The notes beneath the pieces were generated by a model, which saw nothing but the letters and a program-made list of their open reading frames with translations, had not been told where the DNA came from and made no database searches. Made by a program: the position numbers and the translations under genes. DNA of 64,000 bases from Gammaproteobacteria bacterium (lineage in GTDB: Bacteria; Pseudomonadota; Gammaproteobacteria; Steroidobacterales; GCA-2729495), in assembly GCA_016874095.1 (NCBI GenBank), contig VGVH01000005.1, positions 62,001 to 126,000 on the forward strand, written 5' to 3'. Positions 26,086-38,873 of this stretch are shown here, piece after piece; the stretch's first letter is position 1, and each line of letters starts with the position of its first letter.

Positions 26086-28470
26086 CTATTCTCGAATTCT
26101 GGCCTTCAGATCGCGACGCAGGGCGCCGATGACCTTCCCCAGGATATCGTCCGCATCCTCGACCGTTAGCGTGCGGGATGTATCCTGCAAAATCAAGCCT
26201 ATAGCGACGCTTTTTTCGGAGGCTGCCATCTGTCGGCCGGTGTATATGTCAAAAATACGGGCGCTTTGCACGATCGATGTAGCGACCTGCCGAACACACT
26301 GCAGGATCGCCGCTGCCGGAACTTCCCGCGGCACCACGACGGCGATGTCGCGATGGATCGCAGGAAATCGCGACACGGGCACGTAGGCCGGCCGATGCCG
26401 GCGACAAAGGAAGTCCAGCGAACACTCGAACAGCAGCACCCCGGGCAGTTCCAGGGCCAGGGCGTGCACAGGGTGCAGCTCGCCCAGCAAGCCCTGTGTG
26501 TTGCCGCTCTTATCGACCAAGGCTGCGGTACGGCCCGGGTGCAGCGCCGGGTGCTCCGCCGGCAGGAACTGGACCCGTTCTGCGGCGCCAGACAGTTGCA
26601 GCAGCGCTTCGACAACTGCCTTGGCGTCGTAAAAGTCGCCGGACTCGGATGGCGTCCCCCACTGCGTCGGGTAGCGTGAGCCTGCGATGGCGAAGGCCAG
26701 CGACTGGTCCTCGAGATACCCGCCCGACTCCTCGGCAACGAAGCGCGTGCCGATCTCGAACAGCCGCACCCGGTCCTGCTGGCGTGCGAGGTTGCCTCCC
26801 AGGGCCTTGAGCAAACCTGGCCATAACGACTGCCTCATGACGGCCAGGTCGGCGGAAATGGGGTTGCTCAGGACGAGCTCCGGCACTGGCCGGGCGCCCA
26901 GTCGGGAGGCGAGACCCGGTTCCACGAAGCTGTAGGTGATCGCCTCCTGGTAGCCGCGTGCGATAAGGGCCGCGACCAGTGAGTCCCGCGCAGCTGGAAT
27001 TTCGTCCGCTGCCGCCGGATGCACCGGGCTGCGACCCGGTGTGGACGGAATGCTGTCGTAGCCGACCACGCGGGCGACCTCCTCGATGAGGTCTTCCTCG
27101 CGCTCGATGTCGAACCGGGCCGCAGGCGGTGTCGCGAGCCAGCCACCGGCCTCGGTCGCGACAGTCATACCGAGGCTGCGCAGTACGTCGCCGACTTTCT
27201 CGCTGTCGATCGCGAGCCCGAGCACCTGGTGGAGGCGCGTGCGGCGCAAGCGGACCGGCTCGCGCAGAACAGGATGCGCCGGGTCCTGCCGGTCGCAAAT
27301 CGGGCCGGCCTCACCACCAGCTATCGCTACCAGCAGCTCAGTCGCCCGTTCTATGGCAGTGGCCTGCAGCGTCGGGTCTACGCCGCGCTCGAACCGGATG
27401 GACGCTTCGGTCACGAGCCCATGTCGGCGAGCCCGCCCGGCGATCGCTTCACGGGCGAACCAGGCCGCCTCGAAACAGATGTCGCGGGTCTCCGTCTCTA
27501 CGGCGGTCCGCTGCCCCCCCATGATGCCCGCCATGCCAAGCGGCCCGGCGTCGTCCGCGATGACCAACGTGTCGCCATCGAGCCCGACGGTGCGTCCGTC
27601 GAGCAACTGGATCGATTCCCCGTTGCGAGCGCGCCGCGCTTGAAGCGCTCCCTGCAGCCGTCCGAGATCGTACGCGTGCATCGGCTGGCCGAGTTCCATG
27701 CAGACGTAGTTCGTGACATCGACGACCGGATTGATGGTGCGCATACCGGCCCGCCGCAGGCGTTCCCGCAACCACGCAGGCGTCGGCGCGTCATTGCGGA
27801 TTCCTCGCACGATCCGGGCGGCGAACCGGCTGCAACCTGCCGCGGCATCCACCCGGACATCGACCCTGCTGTGGTTGGCGGTACGCGTCGGTGGGGAAGC
27901 ACGCTGCCTGAGGGCCTTGCCGGTTGCAGCGGCCACCTCCCGGGCAATCCCGGCAACGCTGAGGCAGTCGGCTCGGTTGGGAGTCACATTGATCTCGAGG
28001 ATCGAATCTCCCAGCGCAAGCACCTCGTTCACGCTGGCACCGGGTGCACACCCGGAGTCCAGTTCCAGCAGGCCATCGGGCTGATCGGCCAATCCCAATT
28101 CGCTGCCTGAACACAGCATGCCGGCCGACGGCTGGCCGCGCAGTGTCGTTGCGCGGATCTCGACGCCAACCGGCAATCTGGCACCGGGCAGGGCCGTCGG
28201 GTAGTGGCCGCCGGTGCGCACGTTCGGCGCGCCGCAGACGATGTCGACAGGAACCTCTCCACCCACGTCCACGCGGCAGAGCGTGAGCCGGTCGGCATCC
28301 GGATGCCGACGGGTCTCGAGCACCTTGCCGACTACCACACTACCGGTCGAAGCAGCGATCGTGTCTATGCCATCGACTTCCAGTCCAAGCAACGTGAGGC
28401 GCTGCGCCAGGGCATCCGCCTCCAGCCCGTGCTCGATCCACTCGGAAAGCCAGCTGATCGGCAGCTTCAT
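26086..28470 (-). CDS. pheT: Phenylalanyl-tRNA synthetase beta subunit
   Basis: PheT is the large subunit of the (alpha-beta)2 phenylalanyl-tRNA synthetase and carries the editing and tRNA-binding domains. The 794-residue protein starts at ATG 28470 ([16 protein letters not shown]). It has a tRNA-binding OB fold ([26 protein letters not shown], about 40-65), B3/B4 editing and B5 domains. A ferredoxin-like anticodon-binding domain lies at the end ([21 protein letters not shown]). It lies 10 bases after pheS. The family length is about 795. Confidence 0.96.
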   Translation of the reverse strand: MKLPISWLSEWIEHGLEADALAQRLTLLGLEVDGIDTIAASTGSVVVGKVLETRRHPDADRLTLCRVDVGGEVPVDIVCGAPNVRTGGHYPTALPGARLPVGVEIRATTLRGQPSAGMLCSGSELGLADQPDGLLELDSGCAPGASVNEVLALGDSILEINVTPNRADCLSVAGIAREVAAATGKALRQRASPPTRTANHSRVDVRVDAAAGCSRFAARIVRGIRNDAPTPAWLRERLRRAGMRTINPVVDVTNYVCMELGQPMHAYDLGRLQGALQARRARNGESIQLLDGRTVGLDGDTLVIADDAGPLGMAGIMGGQRTAVETETRDICFEAAWFAREAIAGRARRHGLVTEASIRFERGVDPTLQATAIERATELLVAIAGGEAGPICDRQDPAHPVLREPVRLRRTRLHQVLGLAIDSEKVGDVLRSLGMTVATEAGGWLATPPAARFDIEREEDLIEEVARVVGYDSIPSTPGRSPVHPAAADEIPAARDSLVAALIARGYQEAITYSFVEPGLASRLGARPVPELVLSNPISADLAVMRQSLWPGLLKALGGNLARQQDRVRLFEIGTRFVAEESGGYLEDQSLAFAIAGSRYPTQWGTPSESGDFYDAKAVVEALLQLSGAAERVQFLPAEHPALHPGRTAALVDKSGNTQGLLGELHPVHALALELPGVLLFECSLDFLCRRHRPAYVPVSRFPAIHRDIAVVVPREVPAAAILQCVRQVATSIVQSARIFDIYTGRQMAASEKSVAIGLILQDTSRTLTVEDADDILGKVIGALRRDLKARIRE

Positions 28471-28480
28471 CGCGCGGCCC

Positions 28481-29898
<1,418 letters not shown>

Positions 29899-29919
29899 GA
29901 ATAGGAACTCCTGCTGGTG

Positions 29920-30117
29920 TTAGGCGTAAGGCAGTAACTTGCGGACGCCAGGGACATCGCACTCTTCGACCTGGTGCATAGGCCCGAGCTGGCGCTTACG
30001 CTTGGAGCTCTTCTTGGTGAGGATGTGATTGAGGTGGGACTGGGCGTGCTTGAAGCCGCCATTGCCCTTAGCGCGGAAACGCTTCGCAGCGCCGCGATTC
30101 GTCTTCATTTTAGGCAT
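29920..30117 (-). CDS. rpmI: 50S ribosomal protein bL35
   Basis: This 65-residue basic protein starts [24 protein letters not shown] and has the usual [13 protein letters not shown] segment. It belongs to the infC-rpmI-rplT cluster. It lies 100 bases downstream of infC and 21 bases upstream of rplT. Confidence 0.96.
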   Translation of the reverse strand: MPKMKTNRGAAKRFRAKGNGGFKHAQSHLNHILTKKSSKRKRQLGPMHQVEECDVPGVRKLLPYA

Positions 30118-30217
30118 TGTCTTCTCCAGTAAAGCCTGTTCCGAACCCTGCGGGCCATTCCAGGCGGACCTCGATCTCCGGTAACGCGGTTCTTCCGCGC
30201 GGGCCGGACATCGACAT

Positions 30218-30736
30218 TCACTTTCTCTTCGGCGACACCACCATCACGAGCTGGCGGCCTTCGAGCTTTGGCATCTGCTCAACGGTTCCGTGCTCGATCA
30301 GGTCCTGCTGAACTCGCTGCAACAGCTTGAAACCGAGTTCCTGATGCACCAGTTCCCTGCCGCGGTAACGCAGCGTGATCTTCGCCTTGTCACCTTCGGT
30401 GAGAAACCGGATGAGGTTGCGCAGCTTGATCTGGTAGTCGCCTTCCTCGGTTCCCGGCCGGAACTTGATCTCCTTGACTTGGATCTGCTTCTGCTTGCGC
30501 TTGGCAGCGTGGGCCTTCTTGTTCTGCTCGAACAGGAATTTCCCGAAGTCGAGAATCCGGCATACCGGCGGTTCGACATTAGGAGACACTTCCACCAGGT
30601 CGAGGCCTTGTGCACGCGCTGATTCCAGCGCCTGCTCGCGGCTCACGACGCCGATCATCTCGCCATCCGGCCCGATGACCCGCAACTGGCGGGAGTCGAT
30701 CTCTTCGTTCCGCCTTACCCGTTTGTTACCGACGAT
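30218..30736 (-). CDS. infC: Translation initiation factor IF-3 (ATC start)
   Basis: IF-3 binds the 30S subunit and rejects incorrect start codons. The conserved N-terminus ([19 protein letters not shown]) extends upstream of the first standard start codon (TTG 30685). It leads to ATC at 30736, 8 bases after a GGAGG and 3 bases after the thrS stop. IF-3 genes characteristically use a rare start (ATT in E. coli), because IF-3 itself disfavours it, giving autoregulation. The 172-residue product fits the family. The C-terminal domain has [21 protein letters not shown]. Confidence 0.95.
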   Translation of the reverse strand: MVGNKRVRRNEEIDSRQLRVIGPDGEMIGVVSREQALESARAQGLDLVEVSPNVEPPVCRILDFGKFLFEQNKKAHAAKRKQKQIQVKEIKFRPGTEEGDYQIKLRNLIRFLTEGDKAKITLRYRGRELVHQELGFKLLQRVQQDLIEHGTVEQMPKLEGRQLVMVVSPKRK

Positions 30737-30739
30737 ACT

Positions 30740-32668
30740 TCAACCCTCCATAACGACGCGGCCGCGGCTCGCGACTTCAGACGCAAGGCCCGAGGACAGC
30801 ACATCGAGCGAGAGACTGCCCAGGTCCTTGCCGTTGCGCGTGCGCACGGCCACGGTGTTGTTCTCGGCTTCCCTGTCGCCTACCACGAGGAGATAGGGAA
30901 CCCGCTGCAGCGTGTGTTCGCGGATTTTAAAGCCGACTTTCTCGTTTCTCAAGTCAAGCTCGGCTCGAAATCCCTGATTTTGCAAGGTTTCCGCAACCGA
31001 CCGGGCGTAGCCGGCCTGCCGGTCGGTGATATTCAGGACAACCAGCTGTACCGGAGCCAGCCAGAGCGGCAGCCGGCCGGCATGGTGCTCGAGCAGGATC
31101 CCGCAGAACCGCTCGAGTGAGCCGAACATCGCCCGATGCAGCATCACGGGCGTATGGCGCTGGCTGTCCTCGGCCACGAAGCTCGCGCCCAGGCGTCCGG
31201 GCAGGTTGAAGTCGACCTGGAGCGTGCCGCACTGCCAGTCCCGGCCAATCGCATCGCGGAGGACGAATTCGAGCTTCGGTCCGTAGAAGGCACCCTCGCC
31301 CGGGTTATGGGTCGTCTCCAGGCCGGCGGCACGGGATGCCTCCTGGAGGGCGGCTTCCGCGCGGTCCCAGATGCCGTCGCTGCCTACGCGCTTGGCAGGC
31401 CTGTCGGAAAACTTGATGCGGATGTCATCGAAGCCGAAGTCCCGATAGATGCCCAGGATCAGCTGGGTGACAGCGACCGACTCCGCGGTGATCTGGTCTT
31501 CAGTGCAGAAAATGTGCGCGTCGTCCTGGGTGAAGGCCCGGACCCGCATCAGGCCATGCAGCGCGCCGGAAGGCTCGTACCGATGGACCTTGCCGAACTC
31601 GCAGAGCCGCAGCGGCAGTTCGCGGTAGCTCTTCAGTCCCTGGTTGAAGACCTGCACGTGGCCGGGGCAGTTCATCGGCTTGATGGCGTAGACGCGCTCG
31701 TCAGGCGTCTGCGTCATGAACATGTTCTCGCCGAACTTCTCGATGTGACCGGACTGCACCCAGAGGGACCGGTCCATGATCTCGGGCGTATTGACCTCGA
31801 AGTATCCCGCGTCGCGCTGCCGGTCGCGCATGTAGGAAATGAGCTGCTGAAACAGCGACCAGCCCTTCGGGTGCCAGAACACGGCCCCGGGCGCCTCTTC
31901 CTGGAAGTGGAACAGGTCGAGCTCCCTGCCGATGCGCCGGTGGTCCCGCTTCTCCGCTTCCTCGATGCGATGCAGATATTCCTTGAGCGCCTTCTCGTCG
32001 GCCCATGCCGTGCCGTAGATGCGCTGGAGCATCTCGTTGCGCGAGTCGCCCCGCCAGTAAGCGCCGGCAACCTTGGTCAGCTTGAAAGCCTTGAGCTTGC
32101 CGGTCGAGGGCACATGCGGGCCCCGGCAGAGGTCGAACCAGTCACCCTGCCCGTAGATGCCGATCTCGTCCGCAGCGGGAATTCCCTCGATGATCTCGGC
32201 CTTGTATTTCTCGCCGATCGACCGGAAGAGCTGCACTGCCTCGTCCCGCGCCAGCGCGCGTCGTGCTACAGGGTGGTCCGCCTGGGCAAGTTCCCGCATC
32301 CGGGCTTCGATCGCGGCGATATCCTCCGGTGTAAACGGCCGCTCAAAGGCGAAGTCGTAATAGAAACCGTCCTCGATCACCGGGCCGATGGTCACCTGCG
32401 CCGTCGGAAACAGCGACTTGACCGCGTGCGCCAGCAGGTGGGCGGTCGAATGACGGATGACCTCGAGGCCCGCCGGGTCGCGATCCGTCACGATCGCCAG
32501 GTTCACATCGGTCGACAGCCTGAACGACGTGTCGACCAGCCGCCCGTCAACGCGCCCGGCGAGCGCCGCCTTCGCCAGCCCCGGACCGATTGCTGCCGCG
32601 ACCTCGGCCACGGTCAGTGGTGCGGCGAATTCACGGCGACTGCCATCCGGCAAGGTGACGACGGGCAT
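30740..32668 (-). CDS. thrS: Threonyl-tRNA synthetase
   Basis: ThrS charges tRNA-Thr and edits Ser-tRNA-Thr. ATG 32668 yields 642 residues, exactly the E. coli length. An N-terminal TGS domain (about 1-62) precedes the editing domain ([12 protein letters not shown] at 73-84). The class II core has the zinc ligand Cys334 in MNCPGH and [30 protein letters not shown]. The C-terminal anticodon domain has [14 protein letters not shown]. It leads thrS-infC-rpmI-rplT-pheST-ihfA, the standard gammaproteobacterial order. Confidence 0.97.
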   Translation of the reverse strand: MPVVTLPDGSRREFAAPLTVAEVAAAIGPGLAKAALAGRVDGRLVDTSFRLSTDVNLAIVTDRDPAGLEVIRHSTAHLLAHAVKSLFPTAQVTIGPVIEDGFYYDFAFERPFTPEDIAAIEARMRELAQADHPVARRALARDEAVQLFRSIGEKYKAEIIEGIPAADEIGIYGQGDWFDLCRGPHVPSTGKLKAFKLTKVAGAYWRGDSRNEMLQRIYGTAWADEKALKEYLHRIEEAEKRDHRRIGRELDLFHFQEEAPGAVFWHPKGWSLFQQLISYMRDRQRDAGYFEVNTPEIMDRSLWVQSGHIEKFGENMFMTQTPDERVYAIKPMNCPGHVQVFNQGLKSYRELPLRLCEFGKVHRYEPSGALHGLMRVRAFTQDDAHIFCTEDQITAESVAVTQLILGIYRDFGFDDIRIKFSDRPAKRVGSDGIWDRAEAALQEASRAAGLETTHNPGEGAFYGPKLEFVLRDAIGRDWQCGTLQVDFNLPGRLGASFVAEDSQRHTPVMLHRAMFGSLERFCGILLEHHAGRLPLWLAPVQLVVLNITDRQAGYARSVAETLQNQGFRAELDLRNEKVGFKIREHTLQRVPYLLVVGDREAENNTVAVRTRNGKDLGSLSLDVLSSGLASEVASRGRVVMEG

Positions 32669-32709
32669 TTGACATCTCGCGAGCAGGTGGCCAGATTCGT
32701 GAGCCGGCG

Positions 32710-32785
32710 TGGTAGGCGCGAGTGGAATCGAACCACCGACCCCTTCCATGTCAAGGAAGTGCTCTAGCCGCTGAGCTACGCGCCT
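32710..32785 (-). tRNA. tRNA-Val (anticodon GAC)
   Basis: The minus strand folds into a full cloverleaf. Acceptor AGGCGCG pairs with CGCGCCT, the D arm has GCTC/GAGC, and anticodon stem CTTCC/GGAAG encloses TTGACAT (anticodon GAC). The T loop is TTCGATT and CCA is encoded. It lies 41 bases upstream of thrS on the same strand. Confidence 0.97.
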
Positions 32786-32878
32786 GTTGCCGGCCCCGGA
32801 GCCACGACCGGACGGCCCCGGCTCCGGGAGGCGCAACGATACAGAATGGGGAGCGCGGGCCGCAAGGCGCCCGGGTCC

Positions 32879-34885
32879 TCAGGGCGCCGGCAGTTCGAGC
32901 AACCTCTCGCGCAGCTGCCGGACCTCGTCGCGCAGCTTCGCAGCCTCTTCGAACTCCAGGTCGCGGGCATGGCGCTGCATGCGCTTCTCGAGCTGGCGCA
33001 GCTGTCCGGCCAGCTGCTCCGGGGCGGCTTCCCGGTATTTTTCCACCGGCTCGGCCGCGCGCCGCGACAGGCGGGATCGCGGTTCGTAACGCGCCCCGTC
33101 CATTATGTCGCGGACTTCCTTGCGGATCGAACGCGGTTCGATGCCATGCACGGCGTTGAAGCGTTCCTGACGCTCCCTGCGCCGGAGCGTTTCTGCTATC
33201 GCACGCTCCATCGATCCGGTGGCCCGGTCCGCATACAGGATCGCTGTACCGCGGATATGGCGCGCTGCCCGTCCGATCGTCTGGATCAGCGAGCCTTCCG
33301 AGCGCAGGAAGCCCTCCTTGTCGGCGTCGAGGATAGCAACCAGCGAAACCTCCGGGAGATCGAGGCCTTCGCGCAGGAGATTGATGCCCACCAGCACGTC
33401 AAAGACGCCCAGCCGCAGATCGCGAATGATCTCGGTGCGCTCTACGGTTTCGACGTCGGCATGCAGGTAACGCACGCGAATGCCGTGTTCAGCCAAGTAG
33501 TCCGTCAGATCCTCAGCCATGCGCTTGGTGAGCGTGGTGATAAGGATACGGTCGCCCTCGCCCACCCGCGCATTGATTTCCGACAGGACATCATCGACCT
33601 GCGTGCCCGCCGGGCGGACGATGACCTCGGGATCGAGCAACCCGGTCGGGCGGACCACCTGCTCGACGACGGCGCCGGAGTGCTTGCGCTCGTGGGGGCC
33701 GGGGGTGGCCGACACGTAGATCGTCTGCGGCGACACGGCCTCGAATTCGTCGAACCGCAGTGGCCGGTTGTCCAGCGCAGAGGGCAGCCTGAAACCGTAC
33801 TCGACCAGTGTTTCCTTGCGCGAGCGGTCGCCGCGGTACATGCCGCCCAGCTGCGGGATGGTGACGTGGCTCTCGTCGACGATCAGCAGGGCGTTTCCAG
33901 GCAGGTAGTCGAACAGGCAGGGCGGGGGCTCGCCCGCCTTGCGTCCGGAAAGATACCGGCTGTAGTTCTCGATGCCGGCGCAGTAACCCACCTCCATGAT
34001 CATCTCGAGGTCGAACCGAGTCCGCTGCTCGAGCCGCTGGGCCTCGACGAGCTTGTTTGCTGCGCGCAGCACCGCCAGACGGTCCTTGAGCTCGAGGCGG
34101 ATCTGCTCCACCGCCCGGACCATGACATCGCGTGGCGTGACATAGTGGGTCTTGGGAAAAATCGTCAGCCTGGGAACTGCCTCTCCCTGCTCGCCCGTCA
34201 AAGGATCGAACCACTCGAGCGACTCGATTTCATCGTCGAACAGCGTTACCCGGACTGCCTGACGCTCGGAATCTGCCGGAAAGATGTCGATCACGTCACC
34301 GCGCACCCGATAGGTTCCCTGAGACAACTCGATGTCGTTGCGCTGGTACTGAAGCTCCGCCAGCCGTCGCAGCAGGTCGCGCTGGTCCTGCCGGTGCCCC
34401 CTGGAAAGGTGCAGGACCATGCTGAAGTAGGCCTCCGGATCGCCGAGTCCGTAGATCGCCGATACGGTTGCAACCGTTATCGAGTCGCCTCGCTCGAGCA
34501 GCGATTTCGTCGCCGACAGCCGCATCTGCTCGATATGGGCATTGATGGAAGCATCCTTCTCGATATACGTATCGGTGCTGGGCACGTAGGCTTCGGGCTG
34601 GTAGTAGTCGTAGTAGGAAACGAAGTATTCGACGCGATTGCGTGGAAAGAACTCGCGCATCTCGGCGTACAACTGCGCTGCCAGCGTCTTGTTGTGCGCC
34701 AGGACCAGAGCCGGCCGCTGCACCTCCGCGATGACATTGGCTATCGTGAATGTCTTGCCGGATCCCGTGACTCCCAGCAGGGTCTGGCGGGCCAGCCCGG
34801 CCCCGAGCCCGTCGACGAGCGCAGCAATCGCCTCGGGTTGGTCGCCAGCTGGCCTGAAGGTCGTCCTGAGCTCGAATCTTTCCAT
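32879..34885 (-). CDS. uvrB: Excinuclease ABC subunit B
   Basis: UvrB is the central helicase-like damage-verification subunit of nucleotide excision repair. The 668-residue protein starts at ATG 34885 ([20 protein letters not shown]). It has Walker A GVTGSGKT at 38-45, the beta-hairpin region [21 protein letters not shown], helicase motifs ([42 protein letters not shown]) and a C-terminal UVR coiled coil ([31 protein letters not shown] region). Upstream in-frame codons are not conserved. It is divergent from the aminotransferase. No LexA box was recognised. Confidence 0.97.
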   Translation of the reverse strand: MERFELRTTFRPAGDQPEAIAALVDGLGAGLARQTLLGVTGSGKTFTIANVIAEVQRPALVLAHNKTLAAQLYAEMREFFPRNRVEYFVSYYDYYQPEAYVPSTDTYIEKDASINAHIEQMRLSATKSLLERGDSITVATVSAIYGLGDPEAYFSMVLHLSRGHRQDQRDLLRRLAELQYQRNDIELSQGTYRVRGDVIDIFPADSERQAVRVTLFDDEIESLEWFDPLTGEQGEAVPRLTIFPKTHYVTPRDVMVRAVEQIRLELKDRLAVLRAANKLVEAQRLEQRTRFDLEMIMEVGYCAGIENYSRYLSGRKAGEPPPCLFDYLPGNALLIVDESHVTIPQLGGMYRGDRSRKETLVEYGFRLPSALDNRPLRFDEFEAVSPQTIYVSATPGPHERKHSGAVVEQVVRPTGLLDPEVIVRPAGTQVDDVLSEINARVGEGDRILITTLTKRMAEDLTDYLAEHGIRVRYLHADVETVERTEIIRDLRLGVFDVLVGINLLREGLDLPEVSLVAILDADKEGFLRSEGSLIQTIGRAARHIRGTAILYADRATGSMERAIAETLRRRERQERFNAVHGIEPRSIRKEVRDIMDGARYEPRSRLSRRAAEPVEKYREAAPEQLAGQLRQLEKRMQRHARDLEFEEAAKLRDEVRQLRERLLELPAP

Positions 34886-34951
34886 GGACTGTTTCGTCAG
34901 CGGGAGGCGATCCCTTAGTATGGCGCGCGCCGGCCGCCCGAGGAATTCCGC

Positions 34952-36133
34952 TTGAGCATTCGTCTTTCGCAGCGCGCCCAGCGCATACAGCCCTCGGCGA
35001 CCATGGCGGTCGCAGCGCTGGCAGCAGGGCTCAAGGCTCAGGGCCGGTTGATCATCGACCTGGGCGCGGGGGAGCCGGACTTCGACACGCCGGCGCATAT
35101 TCGCGCTGCCGCCGTCGCGGCCATGGAAAACGGCGAAACCCGCTACACGGTTCTCGAGGGTACGCGCGCACTGCGCCTGGCCATCGCGGGAAAGCTCGAA
35201 CGGGAAAACGGGCTCGGCTTCCCGCCGGAACAGATTCTCGTTTCATCCGGTGCTAAGCAGAGCTGTTTCAACGCGGCGCTCGCGGTACTCGATCCGGGCG
35301 ACGAAGCGATCGTACCGTCGCCGTATTGGGTCTCCTACCCGGAGATCGTGAGGCTGGCCGGGGCGGAGCCGGTTTTTGTGCCGACGCGGCAGGACGATGG
35401 CTTCCGGATGCAGCCTGAAGCGCTGGCCGCCGCGCTCACGCAGCGCACGCGCTTCATTTTCCTCAACAGCCCCGCCAATCCGACGGGTGCCGTGTACTCG
35501 CGATCCGAGCTCGCGGCCCTTGGAGCCGTCCTGCGTGACTATCCGCAGGTTGTCATTGCATCCGACGAGATATACGAGCGGATCTTCTGGGGCAAGGAGC
35601 CCTACTGCAGCTTTGCAGCTGCATGCCCCGATCTCGCCGACCGGACCATCACGATCAACGGTGTATCCAAGGGCTACGCCATGACGGGCTGGCGTATCGG
35701 TTATGCAGCGGGTCCGCCGGCACTCATCGGCGCAATGAAGAAACTGCAGGGCCAGTCGACTTCCAATGCCTGCTCGATATCACAGGCAGCCAGCGCTGCG
35801 GCCCTGACTGGCGACCAGTCGGTGGTGCAGGAAATGCGCGACGCCTTTCGCGACCGGCAGGATTACTTCGTTACCGCCCTGAACCGGCTGCCAGGCGTCA
35901 GCTGCGCGCGCGCGGACGGTGCCTTCTACGCGTTCCCGGATGTAACCGGGGCAATGCGCGCAACCTCCGTCGCGACAGACACAGCCTTCGCGGAACTCCT
36001 GCTGCGCGAGACGGAGGTAGCAGTCGTACCCGGGACTCCCTTTGGCGCACCAGGCCACGTCCGTCTGTCCTACGCCTGCGGCATCGATTCGCTGCGCGAA
36101 GCCGTGCACCGGCTTGGCCGGTTGCTCAGCTGA
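34952..36133 (+). CDS. Aspartate aminotransferase-like class I aminotransferase (TTG start)
   Basis: This 393-residue PLP enzyme belongs to the class I gamma-type aspartate aminotransferases. [11 protein letters not shown] at the N-terminus, [11 protein letters not shown] and the PLP lysine Lys240 in [16 protein letters not shown] are visible. The C-terminal arginine lies in RLSYACG. The start codon is TTG at 34952, seven bases after GAGGA. It probably interconverts aspartate and oxaloacetate, although aromatic or prephenate aminotransferase activity is also found in this subgroup. That would fit pheA and aroA elsewhere in the window. It is divergent from uvrB. Confidence 0.88.
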   Translation: MSIRLSQRAQRIQPSATMAVAALAAGLKAQGRLIIDLGAGEPDFDTPAHIRAAAVAAMENGETRYTVLEGTRALRLAIAGKLERENGLGFPPEQILVSSGAKQSCFNAALAVLDPGDEAIVPSPYWVSYPEIVRLAGAEPVFVPTRQDDGFRMQPEALAAALTQRTRFIFLNSPANPTGAVYSRSELAALGAVLRDYPQVVIASDEIYERIFWGKEPYCSFAAACPDLADRTITINGVSKGYAMTGWRIGYAAGPPALIGAMKKLQGQSTSNACSISQAASAAALTGDQSVVQEMRDAFRDRQDYFVTALNRLPGVSCARADGAFYAFPDVTGAMRATSVATDTAFAELLLRETEVAVVPGTPFGAPGHVRLSYACGIDSLREAVHRLGRLLS

Positions 36134-36161
36134 GTATTTGCCGGAAATCCCAGTCAATACC

Positions 36162-36190
36162 TTGACTTGGGAATGCCCTTAAAACAGAAT
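36162..36190 (+). promoter_or_regulatory. Candidate sigma-70 promoter for tRNA-Asn
   Basis: TTGACT (36162-36167) and CAGAAT (36185-36190) are 17 bases apart. They match the consensus at 5 and 4 of 6 positions. A GC-rich discriminator (CGCCGCGCC) follows, typical of stringently controlled tRNA promoters. The predicted start is about 30 bases before the tRNA. Confidence 0.55.
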
Positions 36191-36229
36191 CGCCGCGCCT
36201 CTGCAGGCGCCTTGCCCGTTCCTGGCCGC

Positions 36230-36304
36230 TCCCCGGTAGCTCAGTGGTAGAGCGATCGGCTGTTAACCGATTGGTCGCTGGTTCGAGTCCGGCCCGGGGA
36301 GCCA
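36230..36304 (+). tRNA. tRNA-Asn (anticodon GTT)
   Basis: TCCCCGG pairs with CCGGGGA as acceptor, with anticodon stem ATCGG/CCGAT and loop CTGTTAA (anticodon GTT). The T loop is TTCGAGT. GCCA ends the gene, so CCA is encoded. It stands alone and converges with galU. Confidence 0.97.
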
Positions 36305-36325
36305 TTCGACGGCTGGCGATCTGCC

Positions 36326-37189
36326 TCAGCACTTCCCGGCTATGTGCTGCGTGAGCGGTGCGCGGATCGCCGGATCATCCAGTGCGAAATCGATGATGGC
36401 CTGTATGTAGCCGAGCTTGCTACCGCAGTCATAGCGCCGGCCAGCGAAGCGGAAGGCGTAGATCGCTTCACGTGCCATCAAGGCTGCGATGCCGTCGGTC
36501 AACTGAATCTCGCCACCGGCACCGCGACCAGTGGACTGCAACGTATCGAAGACCGCCGGCGTCAGGAGATAGCGCCCGACGACTGCCAGCGTCGATGGAG
36601 CGCGCTCCGGGGCCGGTTTCTCCACGATTTTCCGGAGACGTGAATCGCCATCCGTGTCCACGATGCCGTAACTGCCCGTGCGCTCGCGCGGCACATCCTC
36701 GACCGCAAGCACACTCGCGCCATGGCGCAGGTAAGCGTCCCTCATCTGGGCAAGGCAGCCCTTGTCGGCGCGTATCAGGTCATCTGGCAGGTGCACGAAG
36801 AACGGTTCGTCGCCGACCGCTGGCCGCGCGCAGAGCACAGCGTGACCGAGCCCCAGTGGCTCGCCCTGGCGGATGTATACGCAGGAGACTGCAGCCGGGA
36901 GGATCCCCTTCACGATTGCCAGAAGCTCCTGCTTGCCGGCGGAATCCAGCGCGCGCTCGAGCTCGGGATCGCGATCGAAGTGATCTTCGATCGATCGCTT
37001 GGTGCTGCCGGTGATGAATACGAGGCGCGTCACGCCCGCCTCGATCGCCTCCTCCACCGCGTACTGGATCAGCGGCTTGTCGACGATAGGCAGCATTTCC
37101 TTGGGCATCGCCTTCGTGGCCGGCAGGAAGCGAGTACCACGCCCGGCGACGGGAAAGACGGCAGTCCTGACAGGCTTCGGTGTTGGCAT
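36326..37189 (-). CDS. galU: UTP-glucose-1-phosphate uridylyltransferase
   Basis: GalU makes UDP-glucose for polysaccharide and lipopolysaccharide synthesis. The 287-residue nucleotidyltransferase has the signature [25 protein letters not shown] (about 10-34), [27 protein letters not shown], and VHLPDDLI for metal and UTP binding. Its length is slightly shorter than E. coli GalU (302). It is a single gene whose stop faces the tRNA-Asn gene. Confidence 0.95.
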   Translation of the reverse strand: MPTPKPVRTAVFPVAGRGTRFLPATKAMPKEMLPIVDKPLIQYAVEEAIEAGVTRLVFITGSTKRSIEDHFDRDPELERALDSAGKQELLAIVKGILPAAVSCVYIRQGEPLGLGHAVLCARPAVGDEPFFVHLPDDLIRADKGCLAQMRDAYLRHGASVLAVEDVPRERTGSYGIVDTDGDSRLRKIVEKPAPERAPSTLAVVGRYLLTPAVFDTLQSTGRGAGGEIQLTDGIAALMAREAIYAFRFAGRRYDCGSKLGYIQAIIDFALDDPAIRAPLTQHIAGKC

Positions 37190-37239
37190 GGCGCGCCATG
37201 GTAGCGAAAATCCGCCATGTATGGCCTCGCCGGTTCGAC

Positions 37240-37280
37240 AAAATCAGGCGGGCGCGGAACGCCGTCGGACCGCGCCCGCC
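37240..37280 (-). terminator. Terminator-like hairpin between comEA-like gene and galU
   Basis: GGCGGGCGCGG (37247-37257) and CCGCGCCCGCC (37270-37280) form a perfect 11-bp GC-rich stem with a 12-base loop. On the minus strand it is followed by TGATTTT. It lies 18 bases after the ComEA-like stop and 51 bases before the galU start, so it probably ends the upstream transcript. The T run is short. Confidence 0.6.
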
Positions 37281-37298
37281 CAGGCAGTGCCCTGCCGA

Positions 37299-37562
37299 CT
37301 ACTTGGAAGCGTCGCGCAGCTTCAGGTTGGCGCGGTTCTTTTCCAGAACCTGCGGCCCGATGCCCTTGACGTTCAGCACCTCGTCGATGGAACTGAATTT
37401 CCCGTTTCGCTGGCGGTACTCGACGATGGCCTGCGCGCGCGCCAGGCCGATACCGTCGAGCTCCCGTGCAAGTGTCGATGCATCGGCCGTATTGATGTCG
37501 ACCGGACCGGCGAGGGCAAGGGCGGGGCCGAGCAGGCCCGCGAGGATCATCAGTTTTCGCAT
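37299..37562 (-). CDS. ComEA-like helix-hairpin-helix protein, exported
   Basis: This 87-residue protein has a signal peptide (MRKLMILAGLLGPALALAG). A ComEA-type tandem helix-hairpin-helix domain follows: VDINTADASTLARELDGIGLARAQAIVEYRQ and SSIDEVLNVKGIGPQVLEKNR. Such domains bind double-stranded DNA. ComEA homologues pull DNA into the periplasm in transformation, but many short forms have no tested role. AGGAG precedes ATG 37562. No other competence genes are in the window. Confidence 0.88.
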   Translation of the reverse strand: MRKLMILAGLLGPALALAGPVDINTADASTLARELDGIGLARAQAIVEYRQRNGKFSSIDEVLNVKGIGPQVLEKNRANLKLRDASK

Positions 37563-37596
37563 AGCTGTCTCCTGCAAATTGACTGTCATGGCTGGA

Positions 37597-37620
37597 TGCC
37601 TGCCCCACCGGGGGCAGGCA
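37597..37620. repeat. Perfect 10-bp hairpin between lapB and comEA-like gene
   Basis: TGCCTGCCCC (37597-37606) and GGGGCAGGCA (37611-37620) are perfect inverted repeats around the four-base loop ACCG. It lies in the 126-base gap after lapB. No T run follows in either direction. It may protect the lapB mRNA end or help a rho-dependent stop. Confidence 0.55.
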
Positions 37621-37688
37621 CGCACATGCTCCATTCGAGCGAGACGGAAAGACAGCCGCGAATGCGACGTAAAGAACCGGAAATGCGC

Positions 37689-38873
37689 TCAGCGGTCGCC
37701 GGAAGCGAACGCCAGGCGTATGCGGGGCCGGACGGTATCCCATGCCGCGCAACCCGGGCACTGCCACTGCAGCAGCATGCTGCTGTAGCCGCACTCCAGA
37801 CAGCGGTAGTTGCGCCCTGCCGTTGCCATCGCCCGAAGCGCGCCGCGCACCCGCTCCAATGCCTGGGCCCGCTCAGGCGTCGACGCCGCCTGGAAACGGC
37901 CATGATCGACCAGCAGTTGCAGCGTCTGATCGCCCGCCACGAAGTCCCACAATGCCTGCAGCGCCAGGGGATCTGTGATTCGCGCGTCGAGCATCGCCGC
38001 GAACGCAATAGCCCGCGCGCTGGCCGGGTCCCTGGCGAGACAAGACCGCAGGTAGTCGCTGAAGTCACCCGGGCGAGCAGCTGCCAGTGCAGCGCCGTGC
38101 AGCCTCGGCAGCACCTCCACGAGCAAGGACGGCTCGCGGTCTCCGAGCCTGGCGAAACTGCGCAATGCGCGGTCGTGGTCACCTTGGTCGCTCGCTATCA
38201 GGCCGCGGGTCATCAGCACACGTGCCGTATCCGCCTGGCTGGACTCGGCACGGTCGATCCAGCCTGCCGCTCGCTGGAGGTCCTTCGCGGCGCGGGCCTG
38301 GTCGGCAAGCTCGCAGAAGTAGTGTGCAACCTCGCCATGCGAAGAGCCGGCACCGGTGGCACGCTCCAATTCCCGACGCAGCTCAATGGACCGCTCCCAC
38401 TCGCGGGCAAGTTCGCTGAGGCGAATGAGTTTCCGCAGCGCCTCGACTTCGTGGCGAGGTGAAGCGCGTAATTCGCCGAGCAGGTTCTCGGCACGGTCGA
38501 ACAGTCCTGCACCCAGGTAGTCATCCGCCAGCTCGAATTGCGCCTGTTCCCTCTGCTCCCGGGCAAGCTTTGGCCGGGCCAGCAGATCTCGATGCACCCG
38601 GATCGCGCGCTCCAACTCGCCGCGGCGGCGAAACAGCTGGCCCAGCGCGAAATGGGTTTCTACAGTGTCCTCATCGAGTTCGCCCGGGCCGGTGAGCGCA
38701 TCGAGCGCCCTGTCGGGTTGCTCCTTCAGGATGAATTTGAGTCCACGCACGTAGTCGAGGCCGCTCTTGCCGAGGTCCTCGTCGTCGATCTGGCCGAGGC
38801 GGGCAAAGACGTAACCAAGCGCGGCCGCGATGAACAGCAGTCCGGCGAAAAAAAACGCGGCCTCAGTCGGCAT
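37689..38873 (-). CDS. lapB: Lipopolysaccharide assembly protein B (YciM)
   Basis: LapB is an inner-membrane TPR protein that controls LpxC degradation by FtsH and so lipopolysaccharide synthesis. The 394 residues match the family (389 in E. coli). An N-terminal membrane anchor (about 7-23, FFFAGLLFIAAALGYVF) precedes about nine TPR-like helical pairs. A rubredoxin-like metal site lies at the end (CLECGYSS ... CPGCAAWDTV). ATG 38873 was chosen because the anchor follows directly; it overlaps lapA by 11 bases. lapA-lapB as an adjacent pair is typical. Confidence 0.95.
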   Translation of the reverse strand: MPTEAAFFFAGLLFIAAALGYVFARLGQIDDEDLGKSGLDYVRGLKFILKEQPDRALDALTGPGELDEDTVETHFALGQLFRRRGELERAIRVHRDLLARPKLAREQREQAQFELADDYLGAGLFDRAENLLGELRASPRHEVEALRKLIRLSELAREWERSIELRRELERATGAGSSHGEVAHYFCELADQARAAKDLQRAAGWIDRAESSQADTARVLMTRGLIASDQGDHDRALRSFARLGDREPSLLVEVLPRLHGAALAAARPGDFSDYLRSCLARDPASARAIAFAAMLDARITDPLALQALWDFVAGDQTLQLLVDHGRFQAASTPERAQALERVRGALRAMATAGRNYRCLECGYSSMLLQWQCPGCAAWDTVRPRIRLAFASGDR

